This document shows, in pieces, positions 22,814-34,630 of a stretch of DNA of 64,000 bases. Under the pieces are notes generated by a model. That model made no database searches. It was not told the DNA's origin and saw nothing but the letters and a program-made list of their open reading frames with translations. The stretch covers positions 4,104,003 to 4,168,002 of the forward strand of contig OX030965.1 in the NCBI GenBank assembly GCA_943735955.1, in the 5' to 3' direction. Each line of letters begins with the position of its first letter. The stretch's first letter is position 1. Source of the stretch: Piscicola geometra (taxonomy: Eukaryota; Annelida; Clitellata; Hirudinida; Piscicolidae). The position numbers and the translations under genes were made by a program.

Positions 22814-24684
22814 ATGGATAAAAATATGTTTCTACCTTTTCAAAAAACTTTCAACACTTTGCAACACTCCCAAGAACATCTACAACAACAACAAGTACAC
22901 CTACAACCGCAACACACGCAACTACAAAACAACCATGTGATACAACATCAGCACGAATCGTCTTCACCTTTTACGCAACTTCAACAACAGTATCCATATT
23001 CCCAACAACAACACCAACAACAACCAAAACACCAGCAAGAAAAGCACAAACAAAACCAACACCAATATCACCAACAACAACACCAATACGACCATCACCA
23101 TCAGCACCAACAACAACAACAACTGCCATTTTACGAATACTCTTCAACATTTACAAAGCCAAGAGAAGTCATTTTCAGAATTAACTTAAATCTTCAAAAA
23201 ATAAACTTTTAAAAAGTTCAAACTTTAAAAAAATAAGGTTGAATATTTTCCAATTTTGAAATTCTAAATACATTCTTATTTTAAATTAATATTGACAGTT
23301 TGTCCATCCTAACAACTACGACTTTTCTTCTTTTGGTCGAGAGCGCTCAGAACTGCTTCAACCACAGCAGCAACTGCTACACCAGCCACAAATGCCGCAA
23401 CATACTTCTGCATTCCAGCCAGGTTGTCTGACAAACTTCTTATGTTGTTTCAATCTCCACCAACTTCTCCATCTCCAGTCTCAATCAAAGCGTTCAAAAT
23501 ACCTACACACCATCTAGATCAACCACTCCAATACAACCAACCACACTAACACAGCTACCACACCAACACAACCAACCACACTAACACAACCACCACACCA
23601 ACACAAATAACTACACTAACACAACCAACCACACTAACACAGTAAACCACACCAACACAACCAACCACACCAACACAACCAACCACACTAACACAACCAC
23701 CACACCAACACAACAAACCAACCACACCAACACAAACAACCACACCAACACAACCAACCAACCACACTAACACAACCACCACACCAACACAACAAACCAA
23801 CCAACACAACCAACCAACCAAACCAACACAACCAACCACACCAACACAACCAACCACACTAACACAACCACCACACCAACACAACCAAACAACCACACCA
23901 ACACAACCAACCACTCAACCAACCAACCACACCAACACAACCAACCAACCACACTAACACAAACAACCACACTAACACAGACAACCACACTAACACAGAC
24001 AACCCCACCAATCACTAGAGCCACTTTCAAATCTACCACAACTGCAATTTGCAGAAGAGGCAACCTTTTCACTGCAAAATCTGCTGCAGAACCAGGGTCT
24101 CGTCGCAATGATTGATAGGTATTTAAACAAATTAATGATAAATTAATAGAATATAATTGATTAAAATGAGTAATAATTTTTATTTTATATTATTCAACAA
24201 AACTATTGAATAATTATCTTCATACTAAATAAAATTAAATTTTCAGAAAGTTCATCGACAAAATGAAAAACGTGGGGAGGTAAGCATCATTGCAAACTAT
24301 GATTATTCCATTTATTTCTAAATATTTTATCTATATTAACTTAGAAATATTTTTAATCAAAACTTTAAACTCTATTCAAAATAAACCAGAATAATCCTTA
24401 TCTTAAAAATAAAATGTAAAAAACATTTTTTAAATAAATATTTAAATAAAAAACACACACTTACACCAAAAAAAACTCTCGCAAACATAAATTCGGCAAT
24501 AAAAAGTCAATTCGCGATTCCAAAGAGGGCTTCTATTGAGTTACAGTCAATAAATATGACTTTGGAGTTCGCAGTGCCAGATCTCTCTGATAATAATGTG
24601 TCCAAACGCCCGCAGGTCGACAGCCATTGAGGAAAGCGAGACGTACAAGCTGGTTAGAGAGATGGATGCGAGAAAGGAAGAGGG
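22814..24684 (+). CDS. Gln/His-rich protein, five exons (unknown, 3' end open)
   Basis: Exons 22814-23167, 23299-23422, 24019-24118, 24247-24279 and 24616-24684 join in phase. The first is rich in Gln and His (QHQHQQQQQLPF). The later exons encode FVHPNNYDFSSFGRE, an amphipathic stretch FAEEATFSLQNLLQNQG, KFIDKMKNVGR and EESETYKLVREMDARKEE. The last piece faintly recalls the SEVYKML motif of ALP/Enigma PDZ-LIM proteins, but no PDZ or LIM domain is visible. Downstream is a long minisatellite and no further exon was found. The first donor (GTCATT) is weak. It may be a transcriptional or cytoskeletal protein; function unknown. Confidence 0.45.
23520..24005. repeat. Degenerate AACCACACCAACAC repeat
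   Basis: About 480 bp of imperfect ACCACACCAACACAACCA units inside an intron of the Gln-rich gene. Confidence 0.85.
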
Positions 24685-24837
24685 GTGATGGGGGTGATGA
24701 GGATGAGGATGATGATGATGATGATGGCGTTTATCAATGTAGCGCCAAATAAAGGGTGAAATGAGAGATTTTAAATGAAATAGGAGCGAAAAGATTATAT
24801 TTTTTTCTTTTCTTTATTTCTTTTGATATCTCATTTA

Positions 24838-25655
<818 letters not shown>

Positions 25656-25670
25656 TATCATTAAATTGTT

Positions 25671-25755
25671 CATAACCCAATGGCTTTGAAGCTCGTCCGG
25701 GTTTACGCCACTTTAATAATATTCGTCGTTGTGTTGTATTATATTGTATTGTATT
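25671..25755 (+). repeat. Short interspersed repeat, intact copy
   Basis: Contains GAAGCTCGTCCGGGTTTACG, then ATTCGTCGTTGTGTTGTATT, then TATTG units. It serves as an empty-site reference for the transposon at 8344-12764. Confidence 0.75.
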
Positions 25756-26600
25756 AAAAGTAGGGAGAAGATGGATAGGAAGGGAGGAGGAAAATGAATG
25801 GAAAAGCCGAGTGGATGAAAAAAATGAATGAAAGAAGGGTGGAGGATGAAAGGATGGGGGTGGATTAGCAATAAATGGAGGACAATCTCATCAAAAGAAG
25901 AATTCTGAAAAATATAAAACATGCCAGGAATGAATGTGAGAGATGCGGGATGAAGACGGTAATGATAATAGTAGCTGAAGATGATGATGATAATAGTAGC
26001 TGAAGATGATGATGATAATAGTAGCTGAAGATGATGATGATAATAGTAGCTGAAGCTCATGCTGTTCGTGGAGTTTGATGACAGTAAGCATGCTTGAAAG
26101 CTGCAGGCGTTGGAAGGTGGAGGAGGAGGAGGAAGAGAAAGAGGAGAAGAAGGAGGAGGAGAAAGATGAAGAGAAGAAGGAGGAGGAAGAAGAAGAGAAG
26201 GAGGAAAAGGAAGAGAAAAAAATACAGATGACGACAATGATGGCGATGATGATGATGATGATAATTATGATGATTATGATGATGATGATGATGACGATGA
26301 TGATGATGAAGGGAGAAATCAATCTACATCATGTGAAATATTGAAATAATTTCTTAATGAGCCTATCTATGACAGTAGTCATGGTGGAATGAAGAGTTAT
26401 TTTGTTGGTGATAATAATGATGAAGGTGATAATGGTGATGATAGGATTATTATGGCGATGAAGAATCTGATAGTGATGATGGTGATGCTGATAATGATAA
26501 TGATGAGGAGCGTGGTGATGATAATATTGAATAATTTTAGAGCAATCAAACCGCCAAAATCATGAAAAACTGACGAGTAAGAGGAAAGGGTTGCTGAAAC
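25756..26600. other. Simple-sequence-rich spacer
   Basis: GATGAT, GGAGGA and GATAATAGTAGCTGAAGAT repeats (tandem copies at 25960-26050). No gene supported. Confidence 0.6.
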
Positions 26601-26605
26601 ATCGT

Positions 26606-26693
26606 CACGTGGTGCCTCAGCCAATCAGCGATGAGTCCACGTCCCTAAGCTCCGCCCTAGTGTCCCATTGGTTGACATTGTGATATTTAAATA
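26606..26693 (+). promoter_or_regulatory. Putative promoter of the T-box gene
   Basis: Clustered elements in an otherwise AT-rich stretch: E-box CACGTG (26606-26611), CCAAT (26621-26625), GC-box-like CCGCCC near 26652, inverted CCAAT as ATTGG (26668-26672), and TATA-like TATTTAAATA (26684-26693). The T-box start codon is 320 bp downstream. No transcript evidence. Confidence 0.5.
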
Positions 26694-27013
26694 GGTTTTA
26701 CTTTTTCGCTTTCAACGTTTTTCTTTTTTGTGAGAGTTTAAAGCTATTGAAAAGCAAACTCAAACGCCATGGTGTGACTATTTTCCAAGATATATTTTGC
26801 TGTTTCTTTATGATTTCATCGTTAAAATGGCTTGATTCAATAAAACAACAGCTGTTGTCGAATTCATCTGTTTTCAGTTGTAAAGTCCCAAATTCGTGAA
26901 TCACTCACTAGCAATGATTAATTGTAGGGTTATAAACTCGTTGAATTTAAAGGATTGATAATGAAATTCAGTTTGCGGCATTTTATAGGTCTCAATAGAC
27001 ATCATTAAGCAAA

Positions 27014-28829
27014 ATGTTTAAGAATCGTCCACAAAAAGTTGACTTTTCCATTGAAAGCTTGTTAGCAAAGAAAAAAGCAGATGATGCTGATGAGGCTGCA
27101 AGGAATGGTGGTAGTAAATTTGGTAGAGCTGGTATGGGTGATGATGACGAAGATGTTGATGATCATGGTGGTGGTGATCAGGATGATGGTAGTGGTGATT
27201 ATGATGGTGTTAGAGGTAGTTTGATAGATGATGTTGAAGAAAGAAATAAAAATAATAGTGACGATAATTTGGAGAAGAGCAAAAACTATGGCAATGATGA
27301 TGATGATAGTGATGATGATGATGAAGATAATGATGAAGATGAGGATGAAGATGATGAAAAGATAAACGATGCGAACACCTCACATAACACGCTTTTTAAT
27401 AATGCGATAATGCGAAGCAAAAACGAAAACAACACAGCTAATAAACCTTTACCCGGGACTTGCGTGCAGCCCAATGCTATCAACAAAAATAACACCTACA
27501 ACAACACCACCAACAACAACAACACCTACAACAACACCACCAACAACAACAACAACAATATGGCATTGAAAATACACTACGAATCCTACTACAGATTCTT
27601 AAGAGCGCATTTTTATAGAAGTCAGCTTTGCCAGCGTATGAAATCAAATTTTGTTGCATATTCGGCATTTGGTCCATTTTGTACTAGACCAGAGTTATGT
27701 AGTAACAATAGACAAAACGGCCCAGAATTGTACAGTAATAATAGACTAAACGGTCTAGAATTAGTGAACAACCATTACAAAAGTTTGGGCCAGTTGCAAA
27801 GTAGCAGAAAGAGCTGTTGTGATTATGATCGTTGGAGAGGGGTTCCGGCTGATGGATGGAGTGATGGGGAAAGAAAAAGGGTTCATTGGGAGAACAGAAA
27901 AGAGGAAAAATCCGTAAATAATGAATTGAATTTTGCCAAATATTATTCGAAAGAACGAAATAGTTTCACAGGAAAAGTAAAGAAAAACAAAAATGAGAGA
28001 ATTATAAAATATAAACGGATTTCACAAAAAAGTTTTGATGCAAAGGAGGATAGTGATGATAATGATGCGCACTTAGAGAAAAAATACAAATTGCATGGTG
28101 ATACTTGGGATGGGGAGGCTGGAGGATTGGGAGATGATGAGTTGAAAGAAGAGGAAACGGAAGGAAGGGGGAATGATGGGATGGTTGGTGAGAAAAAAAT
28201 AATTGGAAAGGCGTTGTTAGATGGTGGAAGGATGGGTGGTGGTGTTGAGTTGTTGGAAGGTAGAAGCATTGGTGGGGGAGTGGAGTTGATAGATGGTGGA
28301 AAGATGGGTGGTGGTGTGGAGTTGTTGGAAGGTAGAAGCATTGGTGGGAGAGTGGTTGATGAGTTTTTAAGAGATTTGGAATGCAACTTGGAGGGAAAGA
28401 GGCTGTGGAAGGAGTTCGATTCATTGGCCACTGAAATGATCATCACCAAGACTGGCAGGTATGTGGGGTAAAGAAGTGGTGATGGTGGATAGTGAATGGA
28501 GAAGGGATGCGAGGTTATTGATTTAAGAAAAGATGAGTGGGTAAATTTAAGTGGAAATTGATCCATAATTTAAAGTATGAAAAACCTTTCAACAAATGAA
28601 AATCGTTTATAAATTTTTTCCAGCATCCAAACCAATCCCAACAGGAGGATGTTTCCGAACATTAGAGTCACCTTCCACTCACCCCATCTTTTGCCCCCTT
28701 CCACCCCCTCCTCCACTTCCACCACCACCCTCTATTCTGTCGTCATGGAGATCGTTTCGGTTGACAACAACCGATATCGCTATGCCTACCACAAGTCTAG
28801 TTGGCAGGTTATGATAATGATGTGGTTGT

Positions 28830-28877
<48 letters not shown>

Positions 28878-31122
28878 CGATGATGATGATGATGATGGTG
28901 GTGACGATGATGATGATGTTCAAAGGTAGCAGGCAAGGCTGACCCTTCAAATGCTCGTTGCACCCACATCCACCCTGACTCCCCCTTCACCCCCCTTCAG
29001 CTCACCAAGTACCATTAACATCACCATCATTATCATCACCATCATTATCATCACCATCATTATCATCACCATCATTATCATCAACATCATTATCATCAAC
29101 ATCATTATCATCAACATCATTATCATCAACATCATTATCATCAACATCATTATCATCAACATCATTATCATCAACATCATTATCATCAACATCATCATCA
29201 TCAACATCATTATCATCACCATCATTATCATCTCCATCAATATCATCACCATCATTATTATCACCATCATTATCATCACCATCATTATCGTCACCATCAT
29301 TATCATCACCATCATTATTATCACCATCATTATCATCACCATCATTATCGTCACCATCATTATCATCACCATCATTATCATCACCATCACAATCATTAAC
29401 ATCATCATCTTTATCATCACCATCTTTATCATCATCATTATTATTATCATCATCATATAAATTTTAATAATCATTATCATCATTTTTACCTCCGTGTCGT
29501 AATTATCATCATCATCATCATCATTATTATCATGACCATTAATACCATAATCATTACTATCATCATCATCGTCATCATCATCATCGTCATCATCATCATC
29601 TTCATCATCGTCATCATCATCGCCTTCATCGTCATCATCACCTTAGACAGGTCATTTCGTTTGAGAAAGTCAAGCTCACGAACAACACCTCTAATGCTAC
29701 AGGACATGTATGTATGGTGATGGTGGTGGTGATGATGATGATTCTGATGCTGATTGATGATGATGATTATTATTATTATTATAATTACGATGAAGGTGAT
29801 GATGATTACAAATAGTTCGTAAAAAAGTATTTATAACCTCTACAGGTCATTGTGAACTCCATGCATAAGTATATGCCTAGAATTCATGTGATTGCTGTGT
29901 TTCCATCATCATCATCATCATCATCATCTCCATCTTTACCACCATTATCACCATCATCATCATCACTATCAGCATCATCATCTACATCTTCGTCATCATT
30001 ATCATCATCATCAAATCGAAGAGTTTTTTGTTTTGAAGAGAGTTCTTTTATTGCAGTGACTGCCTACCAAAACCAACTGGTGGGCGGGGCGAAAGATTGA
30101 TGGTGTTTTGAAAATAAAAACGTACTTTTATTTAATGATTTTGTAAAATAATTTTTACATATAAAAATATTGAACTTAAAAACACAAACGTATGCACACA
30201 TTTGCACATACATACCCACACAATCACACACACACACTAACACACACACACGCACACACTCACAAATTCAATGGCCCAGATAACAAGACTTAAGATACAA
30301 ACCAACCCTTTCGCCAAGGGCTTCAGAGAATTAACCTTGCAAGCACCGTATGTGTGTGTGTGTGTTTGTGTGTGTGCGTGCGCGCGTGTTTTTGTGTTTT
30401 TTGGACACATATAGGGCACACAAGCGATGTGTTTTCACGACTGAACGGCTCTTAATCGAGACGGACCCTTGATGATTGCGCATGTCTCTCCTCTTGTCTC
30501 TGCTTTGTCACTAGTTGTGTGTCACTTCAGTTTTCTTTTTCGTTTTTTTTGTCTTTTTATTTTTTTATAACTTTGTTTTTTGCCATTTTTAACTTTTGTT
30601 TTTTTGTTTTTTTTTGTCTTTTTTGTTTTTTTTCACTCAAGTTTTTTTTTAGTCATCTCAGTTTTTTTCTTTTTTAGTCATCTCAGTTTTTTTCTTTTTT
30701 AGTCATCTCAGTTTTTTCCCTATTGTCTTTTTATCAGTTTTTTTCCATGTTTATAATCTACGAATTTATTGCCTTTTCCATCAATAATTATAATTTTGTA
30801 TCAAAATAAATGATCTAATATAATTTATGAACTTCAAGTTTAAATTACGAAGCTTTGAATCACACTGATTTTGTGTATTAATCTCCAAAAAACACTTTAC
30901 CCATCACTCTAAACAAAACAAATAATAAAATTAACAACAACAATAAAAATAATAATAGACCTAATAATAATTATTATAATTATAATTTGTATTGTATTAT
31001 TTATATATATATATTTTTTTTTACAATTGTATTATCCCTTTAAACAATTGCCTTCTTGCGTAGACTGGCTCGTGGGAGGGAACTTTTGTGCAGAGAAGAC
31101 AGGGAAGCGATGGTGCGAAGAG
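27014..31122 (+). CDS. T-box transcription factor, divergent (3' end not found)
   Basis: A DNA-binding transcription factor acting in the nucleus. Exons in phase: 27014-28458, 28645-28807, 28926-29008, 29647-29707, 29846-30079, 30280-30347, and a tentative 31064-31122. Exon 1 starts MFKNRPQKVDFSIESLLAKK; FSIESLL is an eh1-like Groucho-binding motif. A long Asp/Asn/Gly-rich region follows. The T-box begins at GKRLWKEFDSLATEMIITK and continues RRMFPNIRV, YSVVMEIVSVDNNRYRYAYH, VAGKADPSNA, HIHPDSPFTPLQLTKQVISF, EKVKLTNN, VNSMHKYMPRIHVI, FIAVTAYQNQ and LKIQTNPFAKGFRE. Wording is nearest to Tbx20 and Tbx15/18/22 as I remember them; the subfamily is not settled. A Pro/Ser/Thr insert follows NIRVTF, and a 40-residue Ser-rich, microsatellite-encoded insert follows HVIAV. 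The start codon is the first ATG in the frame and begins the eh1 block. Confidence 0.88.
28826..28918. repeat. (GAT)n microsatellite in a T-box intron
   Basis: About 30 ATG/GAT triplets between exons 2 and 3. Confidence 0.95.
29018..29460. repeat. CATCATTATCATCAC-type repeat in a T-box intron
   Basis: About 440 bp of imperfect 15-bp units ATCATTATCATCACC/ATCATTATCATCAAC. Further CAT triplets lie at 29500-29640. Confidence 0.95.
30180..30258. repeat. (CA)n-rich tract
   Basis: ACACAC-rich tract directly upstream of T-box exon 6. A TG-rich tract follows the same exon at 30350-30390. Confidence 0.8.
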
Positions 31123-31842
31123 GTGGGTGGGTGGAAGGGTGTGTGGGTGGGTGTGTGGGTGGGTGGGAAGAAGTGGGAGGTTTGGAAGAGTGGAAGGGGG
31201 AGGGTTGGAAGAGTGGAGATAGAAGGAAAAGGGAGGTATTGGAATCGGGAAAAAGAGCATTTTAAAATTTTTATTTATTTTTAGGAATTTTTTTTTTATT
31301 AATTGAGCATTCAATGTTTTATAGTTTATTAAAACATCTTTAAAAAAGTTATATTATCAAACATAGATACAAGTTCATAAAAGCATTAAAATCTACAGAA
31401 TCAAAAAAAAACTACAACGAAAACAACAACAACAGCAAAAACGATGAAGAAGATTGGACAATGAGAAGGAAAAACCTGATGAAGAGTAAAGACTTCGGTT
31501 GGTTGGCTTGGAATCTTCAAAGAGGGTGATGGCATACAAATTAAATTCCACTTAAAAATGAAATTTTCCCCTTATTTTCATCCAAACTACCATTCCAACT
31601 TTTACGATTCATGCCAAAACTCTTTATTAAAAACATTAACGATTTGTCAAAAAAAGATTTTTTATCGTACTAAAAATTGACGAAAAGTTTCACTTTTTTT
31701 GGTAAATTAATTTCCTGCTGGTTAAACAAGATCAATTATTTTGGAATAGTTTTACAAATTTCATTTCGTGAAAAATAGTGAGCAAAAGCAAAATAGGATT
31801 TTTCTAGGATAAAAAAATGATGGCTGGAAAGTATAATTCAAA
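31123..31842. other. Spacer between convergent T-box and PPxY genes
   Basis: GGGTGT-rich then AT-rich. It should contain the T-box 3' end, but no further exon could be supported. Confidence 0.4.
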
Positions 31843-33835
31843 TTATACAGCTTGGATATCAATGGTTTTGATTGGAGCTATAGCAGTAATAGTAGCACCG
31901 GCACTAGAAGTAATACTTGTATTAGTAGTACTAGCAGTAGTACTAGCAGCTGTAGTAGAAAAAGTAGTGGTAGAAGCAGTAGTGGTAGTAGAAGTAGTAG
32001 TGGTAGAAGCAGTAGTGGTAGTAGAAGTAGTAGTATTAGAAGTAGCGGCTGTGTTAGTAGCAGCTTTATTGACAGTTTCATTATGAAGGTTAGAACTGGA
32101 TGTGGCTTGGTTGATGGACGGGTTGAACGGAAAGTTGTTAAGAGGCGAATAGATTGAGATCGGCTGCGTGAAGAGGACATTTTCATTGGAAGTGCATTGG
32201 ATACTACTCCATGAGGACTGCTCAGATGAAGTGGAAAAGGCTGGAGTGTGGTCAATCACCACCTCTTGATTCCTTCCCCGAGATTGAGTGCTCACCCCCC
32301 CAAAAAGATTCCTGACCACTTGGCTGAAGCCTGTGGACTTCCTGGTTGCTCTTTCGCTCGAGAAGAGGACTTGGAGTGGGCTGGAGAAGATGGAGATGAC
32401 CTCGTTTGCTTGGTCGGTGAGGGGTGGTGTGGAAGTGGGAGAATTTGTTTGGGACAGAGTGTTTGTGGGAAGGGACATTTGTGGTGAGGGTGATAGACGG
32501 GTAATCCTGGTGAAGTTTTCGCTGTTGGTGAGTTGGTCATTGGTGGTGGTGATGGGCGAAGTGGTGGTGGTGGGTGGTGTAGCCGTGGTGAGTGATGTTG
32601 TGGTGGTAATTTGGATGGTAGAAGAAGGGATGGTAGTGGTGGGGATGGTGGGAGAAGGAGAATCAGGGGATGGGCCAAAAATGGATGAATATCTGGGGGG
32701 ATCCTTGGGGAGAGAGCTGTAAGAGGGGGGTCTTAGGGGAACAGCGGGTGGATGTCGGTGCATTTGAAACTGCCTACAACATTCCAGTGCGGGAAGATGC
32801 GTATGTTCTAAAACAAAAATCATTATTAATTAATAAAAAGCATGATTTTAAAATTAATAAAAAAATATATAGCTTTAAATTTACAAAGATTGAATTAATT
32901 TATCTTTGATTCCCACTCACCTCTCCGTTCTATGTAGATGCTGCTTCGAAACATGTCTCTACGCAGAGATGCAAAGCAGTAGATGAAGACGAAGAAGAGA
33001 GAAAAGAAAACCATGATGGCGTTCGGGATGAAAGAGCGTCTGAAAATATGTTTTAATAAATATTTTAAAGTATCTTTTTGAGAAAACATGCTTTAATAAA
33101 CCATTTATTAAAACTTTAAATAAAATCTTTAAATCTTTAAATTTTAAAGATTAATTAATTTTCTTTTTAAATTCAATTACCTCTACAAATTTAACTATAA
33201 TTTGTTTAAAACTCTGGTTAGCTTCTTCAAATGTAAGCTGAGACACATAACTTCGGAAGAGGCTTGCCCTTCATGAGTAAATCCTAACTTACTCCTCTTA
33301 TGTAAAACCTAAAATAGCGCTCTTTAATTAATTTTAAAAAAACGCTATATAAATTTATTTGATTGATTGATTGATTGAACCCACTCGAAGGCAGAAGGGG
33401 CTCCTGCAAAAGTGGCGTTGTGTTGCATTCTGGAGAAGTTGTGGCTGAAGCTGAGACTTCTCAGGTCGACGTGGTCCATCAGTCGAGCATCACATCGGTA
33501 GATGAAGGCGGGCAGCGCAGTGGAAAGGTGCTCGAAACAGCAAAAGTCTTCGATAGGCGGGACCAGCTTGGGAAACCAGTCGGGCAGAATGTTGGAGTGC
33601 TGCAAATAGTCGGGCATCATTTCTGGTTTGTTATTCCGGGAAATGTGGTTCCGCATGGAATCTTCTCTGTCGTTGTTGAAGACGTGTTGGTGCTTGAGGC
33701 CGGTAGGAGTTTTGCAGCAGATGAGGTAGGAGGAGTTGTAGCAGTGACTGCCGCCCATCTGTGTCTTGCCATCGCTCAGGTGTCGCCAGTAGTGGCATTG
33801 GCAGCTGATGCTGCTGAACTGCGTCTGTTGCGAAG
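31843..33835 (-). CDS. Single-pass membrane protein with Cys-rich ectodomain and PPxY tail (N-terminus missing)
   Basis: Exons 33835-33385, 33039-32921 and 32807-31843 join in phase (GA|GTGGGT, phase 2; AGAG|GTGAGT, phase 1). The ectodomain is Cys/His-rich (SISCQCHYWRHL, SSYLICC, EDFCCFEH, FIYRCDARL) with NxS/T sites. One membrane helix follows (IMVFFSLFFVFIYCF) and then basic residues, so the tail is cytoplasmic. The tail begins with Cys residues and has PPSY and PPRY, the PPxY motif bound by WW domains of NEDD4-type ubiquitin ligases. A long Ser/Thr/Pro region encoded partly by ACT-like triplets reaches the stop. The layout recalls WBP1-like or Shisa-like adaptors, but I cannot place it. 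A start codon and signal peptide must be upstream of 33835. Confidence 0.7.
33335..33379 (+). repeat. L2-type tail with (TTGA)n at a splice donor
   Basis: AACGCTATATAAATTTATTT followed by four GATT units. It ends five bases from the minus-strand donor at 33384. Confidence 0.75.
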
Positions 33836-34630
33836 CTGCAACTACTGTGAGAGATGGTTGGTGGTGGAGGAATCAGCGTGGTTGGTTGAAACGATAAAAC
33901 CGCGATTAATTATAAAACTTAATTAATCAAGCAATTATTAAAGAAATGAGTGATTATGATAGATTCTACTTGAGAAACTTATTAGCAGCTAATTGAAATT
34001 TACAAATAAGTTATCCAAAAGGTTTTTAAACCAGAGGACAAACTTGGTTTTAACAGACAACACACGAGAAACAAACAAATGGAGACTCCATGGAAGAGGA
34101 GGTATGCTGTCATTGCTGACTTTCACACACTCTTCCACTCAACCCTGCGGCATTTTACTTTTTCAGTTAATGAATTACTTTTAGTTTATAAAAGTGTGTG
34201 TTTTCAATCTTTTCTAACTCTATTATTATTTTATTATTATCATTATAATAAATGTATTTGATTGATTATTGCATTGCTGCCGATCATCGGTCTAAGCGAT
34301 CTTTATTGATGGGTTTTAAGTTAACTATCAGTCGTTTACGTCATTCAGAAATGAAAATGTTTTTGTGAAGTATATTTAAAAATCTTTTTTCTGGAGTTTA
34401 TAATTTTTAAAGTTTATAATCTCAAAACGAGGTATTAATAGAGATTATGATTCTGTACAGACATTTTAAAATAAGAATATCACAGATGGATTTGTAAAAT
34501 ATGCATTTTAAAACATTCAATGAATCAATAAAGTTTTTGAGTCAAAAAATCGTTTTTCATAAATCTCTCGAATAAAACAATCGAAAAATGATAAATAGTG
34601 AACAATGTTGACAAAGATGTGGTTAAATGA
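33836..34630. other. Spacer upstream of the PPxY gene
   Basis: AT-rich. It should contain the first exon(s) of the PPxY gene; none is convincing. Confidence 0.3.

Noticed and set aside
23555..24108. Cys/Val/Gly-rich minus-strand frames
   Set aside because: Translations of the AACCACACCAACAC repeat; no splice or domain support.
26075..26344. Glu/Met-rich plus-strand frame
   Set aside because: Composed of GGA and GAT simple repeats.
31817..32086. Plus-strand Val/Ala-rich hydrophobic frame resembling a membrane protein
   Set aside because: Antisense of the Thr/Ser-rich tail of the PPxY gene, which is supported by phase-consistent exons.
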